From positions 31,000-94,999 of the forward strand of contig NZ_DS264359.1 of NCBI RefSeq assembly GCF_000153925.1: DNA of 64,000 nt. Direction: 5' to 3'. Of the stretch, positions 36,064-46,606 are shown one piece after another (position 1 is the first letter of the stretch; every line of letters begins with the position of its first letter). Below the pieces are notes generated by a model. It searched no databases and had not been told where the DNA came from. It saw only the letters and a program-made list of their open reading frames with translations. Source of the stretch: [Ruminococcus] torques ATCC 27756. Its GTDB lineage: Bacteria > Bacillota > Clostridia > Lachnospirales > Lachnospiraceae. Position numbers and translations under genes: made by a program.

Positions 36064-39000
36064 ATGGAAATGAATTTTGCATTTCTTGAGAAGAAACAAG
36101 AATATGAATTGTTTTCAGGAGCGTGTATTGATGCGGAAAGAATATTAGAATCTTCGCCGGTGATGAGCGCGGTAGCTTCAAGAAAAGCATTGGAATTGTG
36201 TGTGAAATGGATTTATTCGATTGATTCTGCATTAGAACCGATTGGAAATAGAGAAGGATTGCAGTCTTTACTTCACAATAATGGCTTTCCTTCTTTGATG
36301 GATATTACATTGTGGAGAAGGCTTCAGCACATTGTTCGGAATGGAAATGAGTCTGTACATACTTCAAAACGACTGACGCGAGACAATGCAGTTCTTTCTC
36401 TCAACATATTATTTGATTTTGTGGAATGGGTTGATTATTGTTACGGAAGAGATTATGTTGAACGAGTATTTGATGAGAAAAAGATTCCTGATGCGACAAC
36501 GGATATGAATGTGGTACAGGAAGAGTATCGGCAGGTTATTAAAGACGTTCAAAAAAACGCTGATAAAATAGTGAATGAAAAAGATAAAGAAATAGAACGT
36601 CTTTTAGCTTTGAATAAAGAACTTCGTAATGAGATGAAAGTTCAAAAAGCCCGTAATATAAAAAATCGGGAATATGTTTACGAACCGGATCTGTCAGAAT
36701 GGACGACGAGAAAAAGATATATTGATGCAGATTTAGAGGCGAATGGATATGTGTTCGATCAGGATAAAAAGAGAAATTGTGTGGAAGTTGAATATCCTGT
36801 TGTCGGAATGCCGAATCAAACAGGACGGGGATATGTGGATTATGTTATATGGGGAGATACAGGAAAGATTATTGCTGTAGTAGAAGCAAAAAAGGCAAGC
36901 GAGAGCGGAGATAAAGGGCGGAATCAAGGGAAATTATATGCAGACTGTATCCAAAATATGCAGGGAAAAAGACCGATTATATTTTATACAAATGGTTTTG
37001 AAACTTATCTTTGGGATGATGCAAACAGTGCGCCCAGACTTGTGAGCGGCATCTTTCCGCAAAAAGATATCAATGCAATGATTGAGCGGCGATGTATAAA
37101 GAAATCGGTTAACAGCATTCAGATTGATAAGCAAATTACGGATCGCTGGTATCAATTAAGAGCAGTTACAAAATGCTGTGAAAATTATGAAAAGGGAATC
37201 CGAAAATGTTTGCTTGTAATGGCGACGGGTACAGGGAAAACACGAACAGCGGCATCGATAGTAGATGTGATGACGCGCAGTGAGTTAATGGGAAAAGTGT
37301 TGTTTTTGGCAGATCGCAAAGAATTGGTGAAGCAGGCAAAGGATGCGTTTTATAAATATATAGAGAATACAACAATGTGTAATCTTTTACTAAATAAAGA
37401 TGAGCGAAATGCAAAAATTATATTTTCAACATACCAGACAATGTTACATGCGATTGATACTATAAAAAATGCGGATGGATCGCGATTTTTTTCGCCGGGG
37501 CATTTTTCGTTAATTGTAATAGATGAAGCACATAGAAGTATTTTTAATAAATATAAAGCAATTTTTCAATATTTTGACGCTTGCCTGCTGGGATTGACTG
37601 CGACGCCGAAGAATACGATTCATCAGTCTACCTATACATTTTTTGATATGAAAAATAATATACCGACGGATGTATATGAGTATGAGGAAGCGGTGGAAAA
37701 AGATCATGTGTTAGTTCCGTTTTATTTAATTGAGACTTCGACACAGATTTCAGATGATGGAATTACATATGCGGATTTGGACGAGGAAGAGAGGGAGGCA
37801 TATGAAGCAGAGTTTGTCGAAGATGGAGGAGTGCCTGAACATATTCCGCCGGAGAGAATAAATAAATATATTTTTAATGTCGATACGGTTGATAGAATGA
37901 TTTCAGATTTGATGAATAACGGCATTAGACATAAAAATGGAAATCATGTCGGGAAGACAATTATTTTCGCACAAAATAAATTGCATGCAAAATTTATTGT
38001 TGATCGATTTAATGAATTATATCCGCAATATAAAGGTAATTTTTGCAAGTTGGTGGTTTGTGATGAGCCATATGCAGGACAAAATCTTAAGGATTTTAAA
38101 AAAGCGGATGACTATCCGTTTATTACGGTGACTGTAGATATGCTGGAAACCGGGATAGATGTGCCGGAAATTACAAATCTTGTTTTTGCCAAGAAAGTTT
38201 ATAGCCGGATTAAATTTGAGCAGATGTTAGGTCGAGGAACAAGACTTTGTGAAAACCTTTTTGGGGAAGGCGAGGATAAAAAAGAATTTGTTGTATTTGA
38301 TTATATGAGGAATTTTCAATTTTTTGACGAACATCCAAAAGGAAGAGAAGCAGGGGAAGTAGTTGCTCCGGTTGCGGCAAGATTTATCCGAATGGTCCAG
38401 ATGATCAAATGTTTGCAGGATGCAAATTATGTAGATGTGAAGTATCAGAATATTCGGGAGAATTTGATAGATCATGTCGTAGATGATGTGAAAGCTATGG
38501 GAACAGAAAGGGTTGAAGTGCGCTTAGAACTAAGGTATGTAGAAAGATATAAAGAACGAAAACAGTATGAATGCCTTGAGGAAATTCATAAAGAAGAAAT
38601 TATAGATCACCTTGCAAAACTTGTCGTATCAGATGAGAAGGACGAAGCGGCAATTAGTTTTGATGTGCTTATGTATGGACTGATGTTGTCAGTTATGACA
38701 GGAGGAAAAAATTTAGGAAGATTAAAAAGGTATGTTGTTGGTAATGCAAATATTCTTTTGAAAGAATGCGCTACGATTCCGGATATAAAAGTTAGAATTT
38801 CGGAATTGAAAGAACTTGTATCAGATCATTATTGGGATGTTCAGGATGTTTTGAAATTTGAAGAAACAAGAAAATCTTTACGTGAAATTATGAAATACAT
38901 TCCCGCGAAGAAAGAAAAGCTTCATTATTCAAATTTTAAAGATATAGTTGTGTTTAGAGAAGAAGGAAGATTGACGAGTCTGTCTGCATCTGATTTTGAA

Positions 39001-39456
39001 GATTACCGGGCAAAAGTAAACGAATACGTTGAAGCACATAAAACGACGCCGGCGATTAATAAACTCCTGCATAATGAACCGATTTCTGTGGAAGATTATA
39101 ACGAGTTAGAGCGAATATTTACTGTAGAATTAGGGACGGCAGAAGATTATGAGATGAATTATCAAGATACACCGTTCGGTTTGTTGATTCGTAAAATTGC
39201 AAAGATGGATCGGACTGCTGCATATGCTGCGTTTTCCACATTTATTTTAGAAGAAAGACCAAATACAGAGCAACTTCATTTTATTGAACAAGTTGTAGAT
39301 TATGTCGTAGAAAATGGGTATATTAATAATGTTCTTGATTTGATGAAAACGCCGTTTGACAGACCATATAAATTTAGTTTGATTTTTACATATGAAGAAC
39401 AGGTAAAATTTGTTAAGATTATTAACAATATCAAAAATAATGCTCTTGTTACTTAA
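36064..39456 (+). CDS. hsdR: Type I restriction enzyme, endonuclease/translocase subunit
   Basis: HsdR cuts DNA far from the unmethylated target after ATP-driven translocation. The 1130-residue protein starts with a DUF4145-like helical domain (about 1-135) and a coiled segment (about 155-200). The endonuclease domain (about 215-330) has a DxxxxVVEAKK-type active site. The helicase core has Walker A MATGTGKTRTA, DEAH box IDEAHRS, motif III TATP and motif VI QMLGRGTR. A C-terminal HsdR helical domain follows. GAGAGGAGGAGC precedes the ATG. It closes the restriction island and ends in a hairpin. Confidence 0.94.
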   Translation: MEMNFAFLEKKQEYELFSGACIDAERILESSPVMSAVASRKALELCVKWIYSIDSALEPIGNREGLQSLLHNNGFPSLMDITLWRRLQHIVRNGNESVHTSKRLTRDNAVLSLNILFDFVEWVDYCYGRDYVERVFDEKKIPDATTDMNVVQEEYRQVIKDVQKNADKIVNEKDKEIERLLALNKELRNEMKVQKARNIKNREYVYEPDLSEWTTRKRYIDADLEANGYVFDQDKKRNCVEVEYPVVGMPNQTGRGYVDYVIWGDTGKIIAVVEAKKASESGDKGRNQGKLYADCIQNMQGKRPIIFYTNGFETYLWDDANSAPRLVSGIFPQKDINAMIERRCIKKSVNSIQIDKQITDRWYQLRAVTKCCENYEKGIRKCLLVMATGTGKTRTAASIVDVMTRSELMGKVLFLADRKELVKQAKDAFYKYIENTTMCNLLLNKDERNAKIIFSTYQTMLHAIDTIKNADGSRFFSPGHFSLIVIDEAHRSIFNKYKAIFQYFDACLLGLTATPKNTIHQSTYTFFDMKNNIPTDVYEYEEAVEKDHVLVPFYLIETSTQISDDGITYADLDEEEREAYEAEFVEDGGVPEHIPPERINKYIFNVDTVDRMISDLMNNGIRHKNGNHVGKTIIFAQNKLHAKFIVDRFNELYPQYKGNFCKLVVCDEPYAGQNLKDFKKADDYPFITVTVDMLETGIDVPEITNLVFAKKVYSRIKFEQMLGRGTRLCENLFGEGEDKKEFVVFDYMRNFQFFDEHPKGREAGEVVAPVAARFIRMVQMIKCLQDANYVDVKYQNIRENLIDHVVDDVKAMGTERVEVRLELRYVERYKERKQYECLEEIHKEEIIDHLAKLVVSDEKDEAAISFDVLMYGLMLSVMTGGKNLGRLKRYVVGNANILLKECATIPDIKVRISELKELVSDHYWDVQDVLKFEETRKSLREIMKYIPAKKEKLHYSNFKDIVVFREEGRLTSLSASDFEDYRAKVNEYVEAHKTTPAINKLLHNEPISVEDYNELERIFTVELGTAEDYEMNYQDTPFGLLIRKIAKMDRTAAYAAFSTFILEERPNTEQLHFIEQVVDYVVENGYINNVLDLMKTPFDRPYKFSLIFTYEEQVKFVKIINNIKNNALVT

Positions 39457-39483
39457 ATATAAAAGATCAATTAAGTCGGCAAA

Positions 39484-39524
39484 GAGACTGCTGCTTGAGT
39501 TTGAAGTTTCAAGCGACAGTCTTC
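39484..39524. terminator. Hairpin between hsdR and the convergent ABC permease
   Basis: The arms AGACTG-TGCTTGA and TCAAGC-CAGTCT form a long stem. It is followed by a short T/C run on the + strand, and AT-rich bases follow on the other side. It can serve both converging transcripts. Confidence 0.6.
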
Positions 39525-39535
39525 TATTGCCATAT

Positions 39536-40333
39536 TTAATACTTTTTCAACACTCGTTTTTCCACTACATTGATCAGAGCATACAATCCCATTGCCATAA
39601 TACAGAGCAAAATAATCGACATGAGAAGCCAATCCATCTTAAATACCTGACTGGAATAGATGATCAGATATCCAAGTCCGCTTTTGGCAGCGAGAAATTC
39701 TCCGATAATGACTCCCACAAGACAAAGTCCGATATTGACTTTCATATTGCTTATGATTGCCGGAACAGAGGAAGGCAGTACAACTTTTGTAAGCGCATGC
39801 CTGCGGTTTCCGTGCAGTGTATATATCAGTTTGATCTTTTCCTGATCGACATTGATAAAGGCGGTATACAGATTCAAGATACTTCCGAAGATGGCGACGG
39901 ACATTCCGGCAATAATAATTGTTTTTGAAGTTGCGCCGAGCCATACGATCAGAAGAGGGGCAAGCGCGGATTTCGGAAGGCTGTTTAGCACAACGAGGTA
40001 TGGTTCCAGTATTTCCGATAGCTTTTTACTATACCAAAGCAAGATTGCCGCAAGGATGCTGAGCAATATGACGAGTATGAAGCTGATAAATGTTTCGTAT
40101 AAAGTAATCCCGATATGAAGGAAAAGAGATCGGTTTTTCAACATTTCCAAAAAACAAAGAGTGATTTTTGAAGGACTGCTGAAGATAAAGGAATCTATAA
40201 TTTCAAAACGAGCGCATAATTCCCATAAAAAAAGAAACACAGTTAAAATAAGGACACGGCTGATCAAAACTGTGATCCTATGACGGCGAAGGCGCGTTAA
40301 AAAAAGTTTTTGTCCGTTAGATTGATCATTCAT
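39536..40333 (-). CDS. NitT/TauT-family ABC transporter permease
   Basis: This 265-residue inner-membrane permease has about six hydrophobic segments and the cytoplasmic EAA loop variant EFLAAKSGLGYLI. That loop is typical of the nitrate/sulfonate/taurine and pyrimidine-precursor (SsuC/TauC/ThiX) class. It overlaps its ATPase gene by eight bases. No periplasmic-type binding protein gene is present nearby, so the substrate is open. Sulfonates, pyrimidine thiamine precursors and similar compounds are possible. Confidence 0.88.
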   Translation of the reverse strand: MNDQSNGQKLFLTRLRRHRITVLISRVLILTVFLFLWELCARFEIIDSFIFSSPSKITLCFLEMLKNRSLFLHIGITLYETFISFILVILLSILAAILLWYSKKLSEILEPYLVVLNSLPKSALAPLLIVWLGATSKTIIIAGMSVAIFGSILNLYTAFINVDQEKIKLIYTLHGNRRHALTKVVLPSSVPAIISNMKVNIGLCLVGVIIGEFLAAKSGLGYLIIYSSQVFKMDWLLMSIILLCIMAMGLYALINVVEKRVLKKY

Positions 40334-41102
40334 CTTGATTTAGCTCCTTCCATATTTCGTTAAAATATTGTTTGAATTCCGGGGCATTTCTTCGGTTTAG
40401 CGGGGTATCGTTTTCGATGGAAAATGCAATCGGAACAATTCGGGCAATATGTGCGGGGCGTTTTGTCAATATGATGATCCGATCGGCAAGGCTGATTGCC
40501 TCTGAAAGGTCATGGGTTACAAGAAGCGCGGTTTTTCCTGAATGTTTGATGATTTTTCCGATATCATCGCTGACGGTAAGACGTGTTTGATAATCGAGAG
40601 CGGAAAAAGGTTCATCTAAAAGGAGCAGTTCGGGATTCGGCATGAGAGTGCGGATCAGAGCTGCTCTTTGCCGCATTCCACCGGATAATTCAGACGGGCG
40701 GGAGTTAATAAAACGCTTTAATCCGTATTGACGCAGAAGTTCTTTTGCCCGTTGTTTCGTTTCCTGGGATACACTTTTGTTGATTTCAGCGCCGAGCAGG
40801 ACGTTTTTTAAAATGCTCCTCCATTCAAAAAGGTGATCATGCTGAAGCATATAGCCTATTTTGGCAGATTTTCTGAAAGATTTTTCCGATGGTTCGCCGT
40901 CTAGGAAGATTGTTCCGTTCTCTGCCTCTATAAGTCCTGCGATTAACGAAAGAAGTGTGGATTTCCCACATCCGGAAGGTCCGACAACGGCGGCAAATTC
41001 TCCGGGGGCAAGCTGAAAAGAAATATCGGATAAAGCTTTTGTTTCTCCGTCTATTGTATGATAAGAATAACTGATGTTGTTTAATTCCAGTAAAGGTCTC
41101 AC
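40326..41102 (-). CDS. NitT/TauT-family ABC transporter ATP-binding protein
   Basis: This 258-residue ATPase partners the permease that overlaps its 3' end. Walker A is GPSGCGKST, the Q-loop is YMLQHDHL, the signature LSGGMRQR, Walker B LLLLDEP, and the H-loop VTHD. A GTG at 41102 with GGAAG seven bases upstream gives the normal family N terminus (RPLLELNNISYSY). The frame is open 60 codons further upstream, but that part does not look like protein. The gene is divergent from queH. Confidence 0.88.
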   Translation of the reverse strand: MRPLLELNNISYSYHTIDGETKALSDISFQLAPGEFAAVVGPSGCGKSTLLSLIAGLIEAENGTIFLDGEPSEKSFRKSAKIGYMLQHDHLFEWRSILKNVLLGAEINKSVSQETKQRAKELLRQYGLKRFINSRPSELSGGMRQRAALIRTLMPNPELLLLDEPFSALDYQTRLTVSDDIGKIIKHSGKTALLVTHDLSEAISLADRIIILTKRPAHIARIVPIAFSIENDTPLNRRNAPEFKQYFNEIWKELNQDE

Positions 41103-41299
41103 AGAGTCACTTCCGTTCTTATTTAAGTATCTAAGATTAATGTATGAGAGCCGGCGGCAGTGTGTGAATATCGACATATCGGAACTTGATCTGATTTGGA
41201 AATGAAACGGATTGACATTGTAATTTGGAAAAAGAGATGATATCTTATTATAAGTAGAATAAACAAAAAGGTAACGCAGCATATAGGAGAACAGTTAAG

Positions 41300-41944
41300 A
41301 TGAATGTTCAGAAAATCAATTATCAAAAGGAATTAGATAAAATATTGAAACGTCTTGAAGAGGAAGGCCGTGTCCCGACTCTTTTGATCCATAGCTGTTG
41401 TGCGCCGTGCAGCAGTTATGTGCTGGAATATTTATCCCGCTATTTCAGGATCACGGTGCTTTATTATAACCCGAATATTTATCCTGAGAGCGAGTATACA
41501 AAGCGGATCATAGAGCAGCAGAAACTGATAAAAGATATGCGGTTTCAATATCCGGTCTCATTCCTTGCGGGAAAGTATGATAAGGAGAAGTTCTATGAAA
41601 TGGCAAAAGGGATGGAGCATTTGAAAGAAGGCGGCGCACGATGCATGAAATGCTATGAACTTCGGCTTGAAGAGGCGGCGCAGCAGGCAGCGGAAGGCAG
41701 ATTTGATTATTTTACGACGACTCTGAGCATCAGCCCTCTGAAAAATTCGCAGAAGTTGAACGAGATCGGAGTGCGAGTCGGGAAAAAGTACGGCGTAGAG
41801 TATTTAGTTTCGGATTTTAAAAAGCGGAACGGATATAAACGGTCTGTAGAATTATCCGAAGAATATGGGCTCTACAGGCAGGATTACTGTGGATGTGAGT
41901 TTTCAATGAGAGAACGTGAGCATAGAGAAAAACAGTTTTTATAA
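41300..41944 (+). CDS. queH: Epoxyqueuosine reductase QueH
   Basis: QueH reduces epoxyqueuosine to queuosine in the wobble position of certain tRNAs, replacing QueG in many anaerobes. The 214-residue protein has the family cysteines in HSCCAPCSSYV near the N terminus, CMKCYELRL in the middle and DYCGC near the C terminus. They bind an iron-sulfur cluster and an adjacent metal. AGGAGAACAGTTAAG precedes the start. No other queuosine gene is nearby. The 41103-41299 gap holds a TTGACA at 41213 as a possible -35 box. Confidence 0.92.
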   Translation: MNVQKINYQKELDKILKRLEEEGRVPTLLIHSCCAPCSSYVLEYLSRYFRITVLYYNPNIYPESEYTKRIIEQQKLIKDMRFQYPVSFLAGKYDKEKFYEMAKGMEHLKEGGARCMKCYELRLEEAAQQAAEGRFDYFTTTLSISPLKNSQKLNEIGVRVGKKYGVEYLVSDFKKRNGYKRSVELSEEYGLYRQDYCGCEFSMREREHREKQFL

Positions 41945-42015
41945 AAAGTATGGACATTTCGCACGTTAATGTGTTAAACTAGGTGAAAAATGCAGAACAG
42001 AAAAGAGGAGATGAA

Positions 42016-43404
42016 ATGGCACAACTATGGGGTGGTCGTTTTACGAAAGAAACAGATCAGTTAGTTTATAATTTTAACGCTTCGATTTCTTTTGATAAGC
42101 GTTTTTATAAACAGGATATCAGAGGGAGCATTGCTCATGTGACGATGCTTGAAAAACAGGGGATTCTGACAAAAGAAGAGAAAGATCAGATCATAGAGGG
42201 TCTTGAAAGTATATGCAGAGACGTAGAGAACAAAACGCTTGAGATCACAGAAGAATATGAAGATATCCACAGCTTTGTAGAAGCGAATCTGATCGACAGG
42301 ATCGGAGATGCGGGGAAAAAATTACATACAGGGCGAAGCAGAAACGATCAGGTCGCTTTGGATATGAAGCTTTATACGCGAGATGAGATCACACACCTTG
42401 ACAGTTTGTTAAGAGAACTTATGGAAGTTCTTTTGAAATTGATGGAAGAAAATACAGAGACATATATGCCGGGATTTACACATCTGCAAAAGGCGCAGCC
42501 GATTACTCTGGCACATCATATGGGAGCTTATTTTGAAATGTTTAAGCGCGACCATCAGAGGATGCGGGATATTTATAAAAGGATGAACCTTTGTCCTCTC
42601 GGAAGCGGAGCTTTGGCGGGAACGACATATCCGTTGGACAGAGAATATACAGCTTTGCTTCTCGGATTTGACGGTCCGACTTTAAACAGTATGGATTCGG
42701 TGTCGGACAGAGACTATCTGATTGAACTTCTGTCTGCCATGTCAACGATTATGATGCACCTTAGCAGATTTTCGGAAGAAGTGATCATCTGGAATACAAA
42801 TGAATACAAATTTGTTGAGATTGACGACGCTTACAGTACGGGAAGCAGTATTATGCCGCAAAAGAAAAATCCTGATATCGCAGAGCTTGTACGAGGAAAA
42901 ACAGGACGCGTTTACGGAGCTCTCACTTCACTTTTGACGACGATGAAAGGGATTCCGCTTGCATATAATAAAGATATGCAGGAAGATAAAGAACTTGTAT
43001 TTGATGCGATCGATACGACCAAAGGATGTCTTGCATTATTTACAGGAATGTTAAAGACAATGCGTTTTAACAATGCCCGCATGGAAGAAAGTGCAAAGCA
43101 CGGTTTCACAAATGCGACGGATGCTGCGGATTATCTCGTAAATCACAATGTTCCGTTCAGGGATGCCCATGGTATCGTTGGAAGACTTGTATTGTATTGC
43201 ATTGAGAAAAATATTGCTTTGGACGATATGTCTTTGGAAGAATTCAAGGCGATTTCTCCTGTCTTTGAAGAAGATATATATGAGGCGATCAGTATGAAAA
43301 CATGCGTGGATATGCGTAACACAATCGGCGCGCCGGGGAAAAACGCAATGGAAGCGGTGATCAGAGCAGAACGGCAATATTTGAAAGAACAGCCTGCTTT
43401 ATAA
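42016..43404 (+). CDS. argH: Argininosuccinate lyase
   Basis: ArgH splits argininosuccinate into arginine and fumarate, the last step of arginine synthesis. The 462-residue protein starts MAQLWGGRF and has [14 protein letters not shown], the loop [15 protein letters not shown] segment ([16 protein letters not shown]) and the fumarase-superfamily signature [25 protein letters not shown] supports the ATG at 42016 over an upstream in-frame start at 41983. No argG is nearby. Confidence 0.96.
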   Translation: MAQLWGGRFTKETDQLVYNFNASISFDKRFYKQDIRGSIAHVTMLEKQGILTKEEKDQIIEGLESICRDVENKTLEITEEYEDIHSFVEANLIDRIGDAGKKLHTGRSRNDQVALDMKLYTRDEITHLDSLLRELMEVLLKLMEENTETYMPGFTHLQKAQPITLAHHMGAYFEMFKRDHQRMRDIYKRMNLCPLGSGALAGTTYPLDREYTALLLGFDGPTLNSMDSVSDRDYLIELLSAMSTIMMHLSRFSEEVIIWNTNEYKFVEIDDAYSTGSSIMPQKKNPDIAELVRGKTGRVYGALTSLLTTMKGIPLAYNKDMQEDKELVFDAIDTTKGCLALFTGMLKTMRFNNARMEESAKHGFTNATDAADYLVNHNVPFRDAHGIVGRLVLYCIEKNIALDDMSLEEFKAISPVFEEDIYEAISMKTCVDMRNTIGAPGKNAMEAVIRAERQYLKEQPAL

Positions 43405-43536
43405 AGAATTTCGCAGAGTCAGGCTTTTACAGATAGAAGATACTATAGAGGTTATAGAGGCAAGCGGAAGCTGACGTGGATATGGCGCTATAGTAAGAAA
43501 GATAACAGGAAAAATAACAGTAAAAGGAGAAAGAAG

Positions 43537-44622
43537 ATGGAACAGAAATTAAAAGTAGGTATTTTAGGTGCGACAGGAATGGTAGGTCAGAGATTTATCT
43601 CTCTGCTTGAGGATCATCCGTGGTTTGAAGTTGTAACAGTTGCGGCAAGCCCGCGTTCTGCAGGAAAGACATATGAGGAAGCGGTAGGCGATCGCTGGAA
43701 AATGGATACGCCGATGCCGGAGGCTGTGAAAAAGCTTGTTGTTCTTAACGTAAATGACGTAGAGCATGTAGCTTCGACTGTAGATTTTGTTTTCAGCGCG
43801 GTTGATATGAGCAAAGAAGAGATCAAAGTGATCGAAGAGGCATATGCAAAAACAGAGACTCCGGTCGTATCAAACAACAGCGCGCATCGCTGGACGCCGG
43901 ACGTTCCGATGGTAGTACCGGAGATCAATGCAGAACATTTTGAAGTGATCAAAGATCAGAAGAAACGTCTCGGTACAACGAGAGGATTCATTGCAGTAAA
44001 ACCGAACTGTTCGATCCAAAGTTACGCTCCGTGTTTGGCGGCATGGAAAGAATTCGGACCGAAAGAGCTTGTTGTTACAACATATCAGGCAATTTCAGGA
44101 GCAGGAAAAACATTCAAAGACTGGCCGGAAATGCTGGGAAATATTATTCCGTTTATCGGAGGAGAAGAAGAGAAAAGCGAGCAGGAGCCGCTTAGAGTTC
44201 TCGGAAAAGTGGAAAATGGCGAGATCGTAAAAGCCGAGCTTCCGAAGATCACATGTCAGTGTGTGCGTGTTCCTGTATTAAACGGACATACTGCGGCGGT
44301 ATTTATCAATTTTGAAAAGAAACCGACAAAAGAACAGCTAATTGAAAAACTGGTAAACTTTAAAGGATTCCCGCAGGAAGCAGAACTGCCGAGCGCGCCG
44401 AAGCAGTTTATCCAGTATCTTGAGGAAGAAAATCGTCCGCAGGTAACGGCAGACGTAGATTATGAGCGCGGCATGGGAGTGTCTATCGGACGTCTCAGAG
44501 AGGACAGCATGTATGACTTTAAGTTTATCGGACTGTCACATAATACAGTAAGAGGTGCGGCTGGCGGAGCAGTGCTTTGTGCAGAAGCGCTTACGGCAAA
44601 AGGATATATCGCAAAGAAATAA
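43537..44622 (+). CDS. asd: Aspartate-semialdehyde dehydrogenase
   Basis: Asd reduces aspartyl phosphate to aspartate semialdehyde, the branch point to threonine, methionine, lysine and diaminopimelate. The 361-residue protein has the NADP-binding start VGILGATGMVGQRF, the SNNSAHR motif, the catalytic Cys in KPNCSIQ and the His region PVLNGHTAAVFI. This is the archaeal/fungal-like subtype, longer than the E. coli-like enzyme. AAAAGGAGAAAGAAG precedes the start. leuCD follow 50 bases later, and thrC is 3.3 kb on, so aspartate- and branched-chain-family genes cluster here. Confidence 0.95.
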   Translation: MEQKLKVGILGATGMVGQRFISLLEDHPWFEVVTVAASPRSAGKTYEEAVGDRWKMDTPMPEAVKKLVVLNVNDVEHVASTVDFVFSAVDMSKEEIKVIEEAYAKTETPVVSNNSAHRWTPDVPMVVPEINAEHFEVIKDQKKRLGTTRGFIAVKPNCSIQSYAPCLAAWKEFGPKELVVTTYQAISGAGKTFKDWPEMLGNIIPFIGGEEEKSEQEPLRVLGKVENGEIVKAELPKITCQCVRVPVLNGHTAAVFINFEKKPTKEQLIEKLVNFKGFPQEAELPSAPKQFIQYLEEENRPQVTADVDYERGMGVSIGRLREDSMYDFKFIGLSHNTVRGAAGGAVLCAEALTAKGYIAKK

Positions 44623-44672
44623 AAATGATGTGGCAAAGACCATATTTATGAATGATAAAGGGGGTCTCAAAA

Positions 44673-46007
44673 ATGGGAATGACGATGACGCAGAAGATTT
44701 TGGCTGCTCACGCAGGATTGGATACTGTGGAAGCAGGGCAGCTGATCGAAGCGAAACTCGATATCGTGATGGCGAATGATATTACAGGACCGATGGCTTT
44801 GCCGATCATCAGACAGATGTCGGATAAAGTATTTGATAAAGATAAGGTTGTGTTTGTACCGGATCATTTTACACCGAATAAAGATATCAAATCAGCGGAA
44901 AATTCAAAAGCAATTCGTGAATATGCGAAGGAGCAGGGGCTGAAATGGTATTTTGAACAGGGAAAATCGGGTGTGGAACATGCGATTCTTCCCGAAGCGG
45001 GAGTTGTCACCGCAGGTGAGTGTATCATCGGAGCGGATTCACATACATGTACATACGGAGCTTTGGGCGCGTTTTCAACAGGAATGGGAACGACCGATGT
45101 GGCAACCGGAATGGCGACAGGAGAAATCTGGTTTAAAGTGCCGTCGGCGATCAAGTTTGTTCTGACGGGAAAGCCGGGGAAATATGTAAGCGGAAAAGAT
45201 ATTATCATTCACATTATCGGCAAGATCGGAGTGGACGGCGCGCTTTATAAATCAATGGAATTTACAGGTGACGGAATTGGAAATCTGTCTATGGATGATC
45301 GTTTTACGATGGCGAATATGGCGATTGAGGCCGGTGCGAAAAACGGGATTTTTCCGGTGGATGAAAAGACGGTCGAGTATCTTGACGCTCATTGTGAGAA
45401 ACCGTATACAGTTTACGAGGCGGACGAGGATGCGGTTTATGACGACGTTGTAGAGATTGATCTGTCAAAGGTGCGTCCGACGGTAGCGTTTCCGCATTTG
45501 CCGGGAAACGCAAAGACGATTGATGAGATCGAGGCAGAGGAACAGGTTAAGATCGATCAGGTTGTGATTGGTTCTTGTACGAACGGACGAATGGAAGATA
45601 TGAGGAAAGCTGCGGCAATACTGAAAGGTCATACGGTACATCCTGATGTGCGTGTGATGGTTGTTCCGGCTACACAGAAGATTTATAAGCAATGTATCAA
45701 AGAAGGACTGCTGGATATTTTTGTAGATGCAGGATGTGCTGTAAATACTCCGAGCTGCGGACCGTGTATGGGCGGGCATATGGGAGTTATGGCAGCAGGA
45801 GAAAAGTGTGTTTCCACAACGAACCGTAATTTTGTCGGACGCATGGGACATGTTGATTCTCTGATTTATCTGGCATCGCCGGAAGTTGCCGCTGCAAGTG
45901 CGATCAAAGGGTATATTGCAAATCCCGAAAAAATAAGCGCTGCAGACGAAGAGGCAGATTCGCGGAATATTCAATGTGCAGAACAGAAAGAAGGAGGAAG
46001 ATCATGA
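44673..46007 (+). CDS. leuC: 3-isopropylmalate dehydratase large subunit
   Basis: The LeuC subunit carries the 4Fe-4S cluster of isopropylmalate isomerase in leucine synthesis. Cluster cysteines are visible in IGSCTNGR and [10 protein letters not shown]. Other aconitase motifs are [10 protein letters not shown] and [15 protein letters not shown]. At 444 residues it belongs to the shorter archaeal/Firmicute LeuC type, which can also include homoaconitase or citramalate isomerase activity. The start at 44673 has AAAGGGGGTCTC upstream. It overlaps leuD by ATGA. Confidence 0.93.
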   Translation: MGMTMTQKILAAHAGLDTVEAGQLIEAKLDIVMANDITGPMALPIIRQMSDKVFDKDKVVFVPDHFTPNKDIKSAENSKAIREYAKEQGLKWYFEQGKSGVEHAILPEAGVVTAGECIIGADSHTCTYGALGAFSTGMGTTDVATGMATGEIWFKVPSAIKFVLTGKPGKYVSGKDIIIHIIGKIGVDGALYKSMEFTGDGIGNLSMDDRFTMANMAIEAGAKNGIFPVDEKTVEYLDAHCEKPYTVYEADEDAVYDDVVEIDLSKVRPTVAFPHLPGNAKTIDEIEAEEQVKIDQVVIGSCTNGRMEDMRKAAAILKGHTVHPDVRVMVVPATQKIYKQCIKEGLLDIFVDAGCAVNTPSCGPCMGGHMGVMAAGEKCVSTTNRNFVGRMGHVDSLIYLASPEVAAASAIKGYIANPEKISAADEEADSRNIQCAEQKEGGRS

Positions 46008-46495
46008 GAGCGCACGGACATGTTTTTAAATACGGAGACAATGTAGATACAGACGTTATCATTCCGGCAAGATATCTGAATTCCTTTGATGCACAAGAAC
46101 TTGCCAGCCACGCTATGGCAGATATAGATCCGGATTTTGTAAAAAAAGTACAGTCGGGAGATATTATTGTGGCAAATAAAAATTTCGGATGCGGATCATC
46201 CAGAGAACATGCGCCGCTCTGCTTGAAAACGGCAGGAGTAAGCTGCATTATCGCGGAAACGTTCGCAAGAATCTTTTACAGAAATGCAATCAATATCGGT
46301 CTTCCGATTATTGAATGTCCGGAAGCGGCACAGGGAATTGAAGCAGGTGACGAAGTTGAGGTTGATTTTGACAGTGGTATGATTTACAATCGTACAAAAG
46401 GAACTGAATTTAAAGGTCAGCCCTTCCCGGAATTTATGCAGAAATTGATTGCCGCAGGCGGATTGGTCAACTATACAAACAGTAAAAAGAAATAA
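46004..46495 (+). CDS. leuD: 3-isopropylmalate dehydratase small subunit
   Basis: The small swivel-domain subunit pairs with LeuC to isomerise isopropylmalate. The 163-residue protein has [15 protein letters not shown], the loop [12 protein letters not shown] and the substrate-binding [14 protein letters not shown]. Translation starts at the ATGA overlap with leuC, preceded by AGGAGGAAG. No leuA or leuB lies in the window, so leucine genes are split in this genome or the pair serves citramalate-based isoleucine synthesis. Confidence 0.94.
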   Translation: MRAHGHVFKYGDNVDTDVIIPARYLNSFDAQELASHAMADIDPDFVKKVQSGDIIVANKNFGCGSSREHAPLCLKTAGVSCIIAETFARIFYRNAINIGLPIIECPEAAQGIEAGDEVEVDFDSGMIYNRTKGTEFKGQPFPEFMQKLIAAGGLVNYTNSKKK

Positions 46496-46538
46496 TATAT
46501 AAAGTTTTGGCTCTTTTAGCCGAAATTCGGGCAAAAAG

Positions 46539-46569
46539 AAAAGCGGCAGGCAGTACTGCCGCCTTTTTG
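46539..46569 (+). terminator. Terminator after leuD
   Basis: GCGGCA / TGCCGC with a loop rich in GGCAGTAC is preceded by A and followed by five T. Confidence 0.8.
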
Positions 46570-46606
46570 CAACGGTTATTATATCTAAAACGAAAGGGAG
46601 AATTTA

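Noticed and set aside
39410..39928. 172-residue + strand ORF behind hsdR
   Set aside because: It is the antisense shadow of the ABC permease gene on the minus strand.
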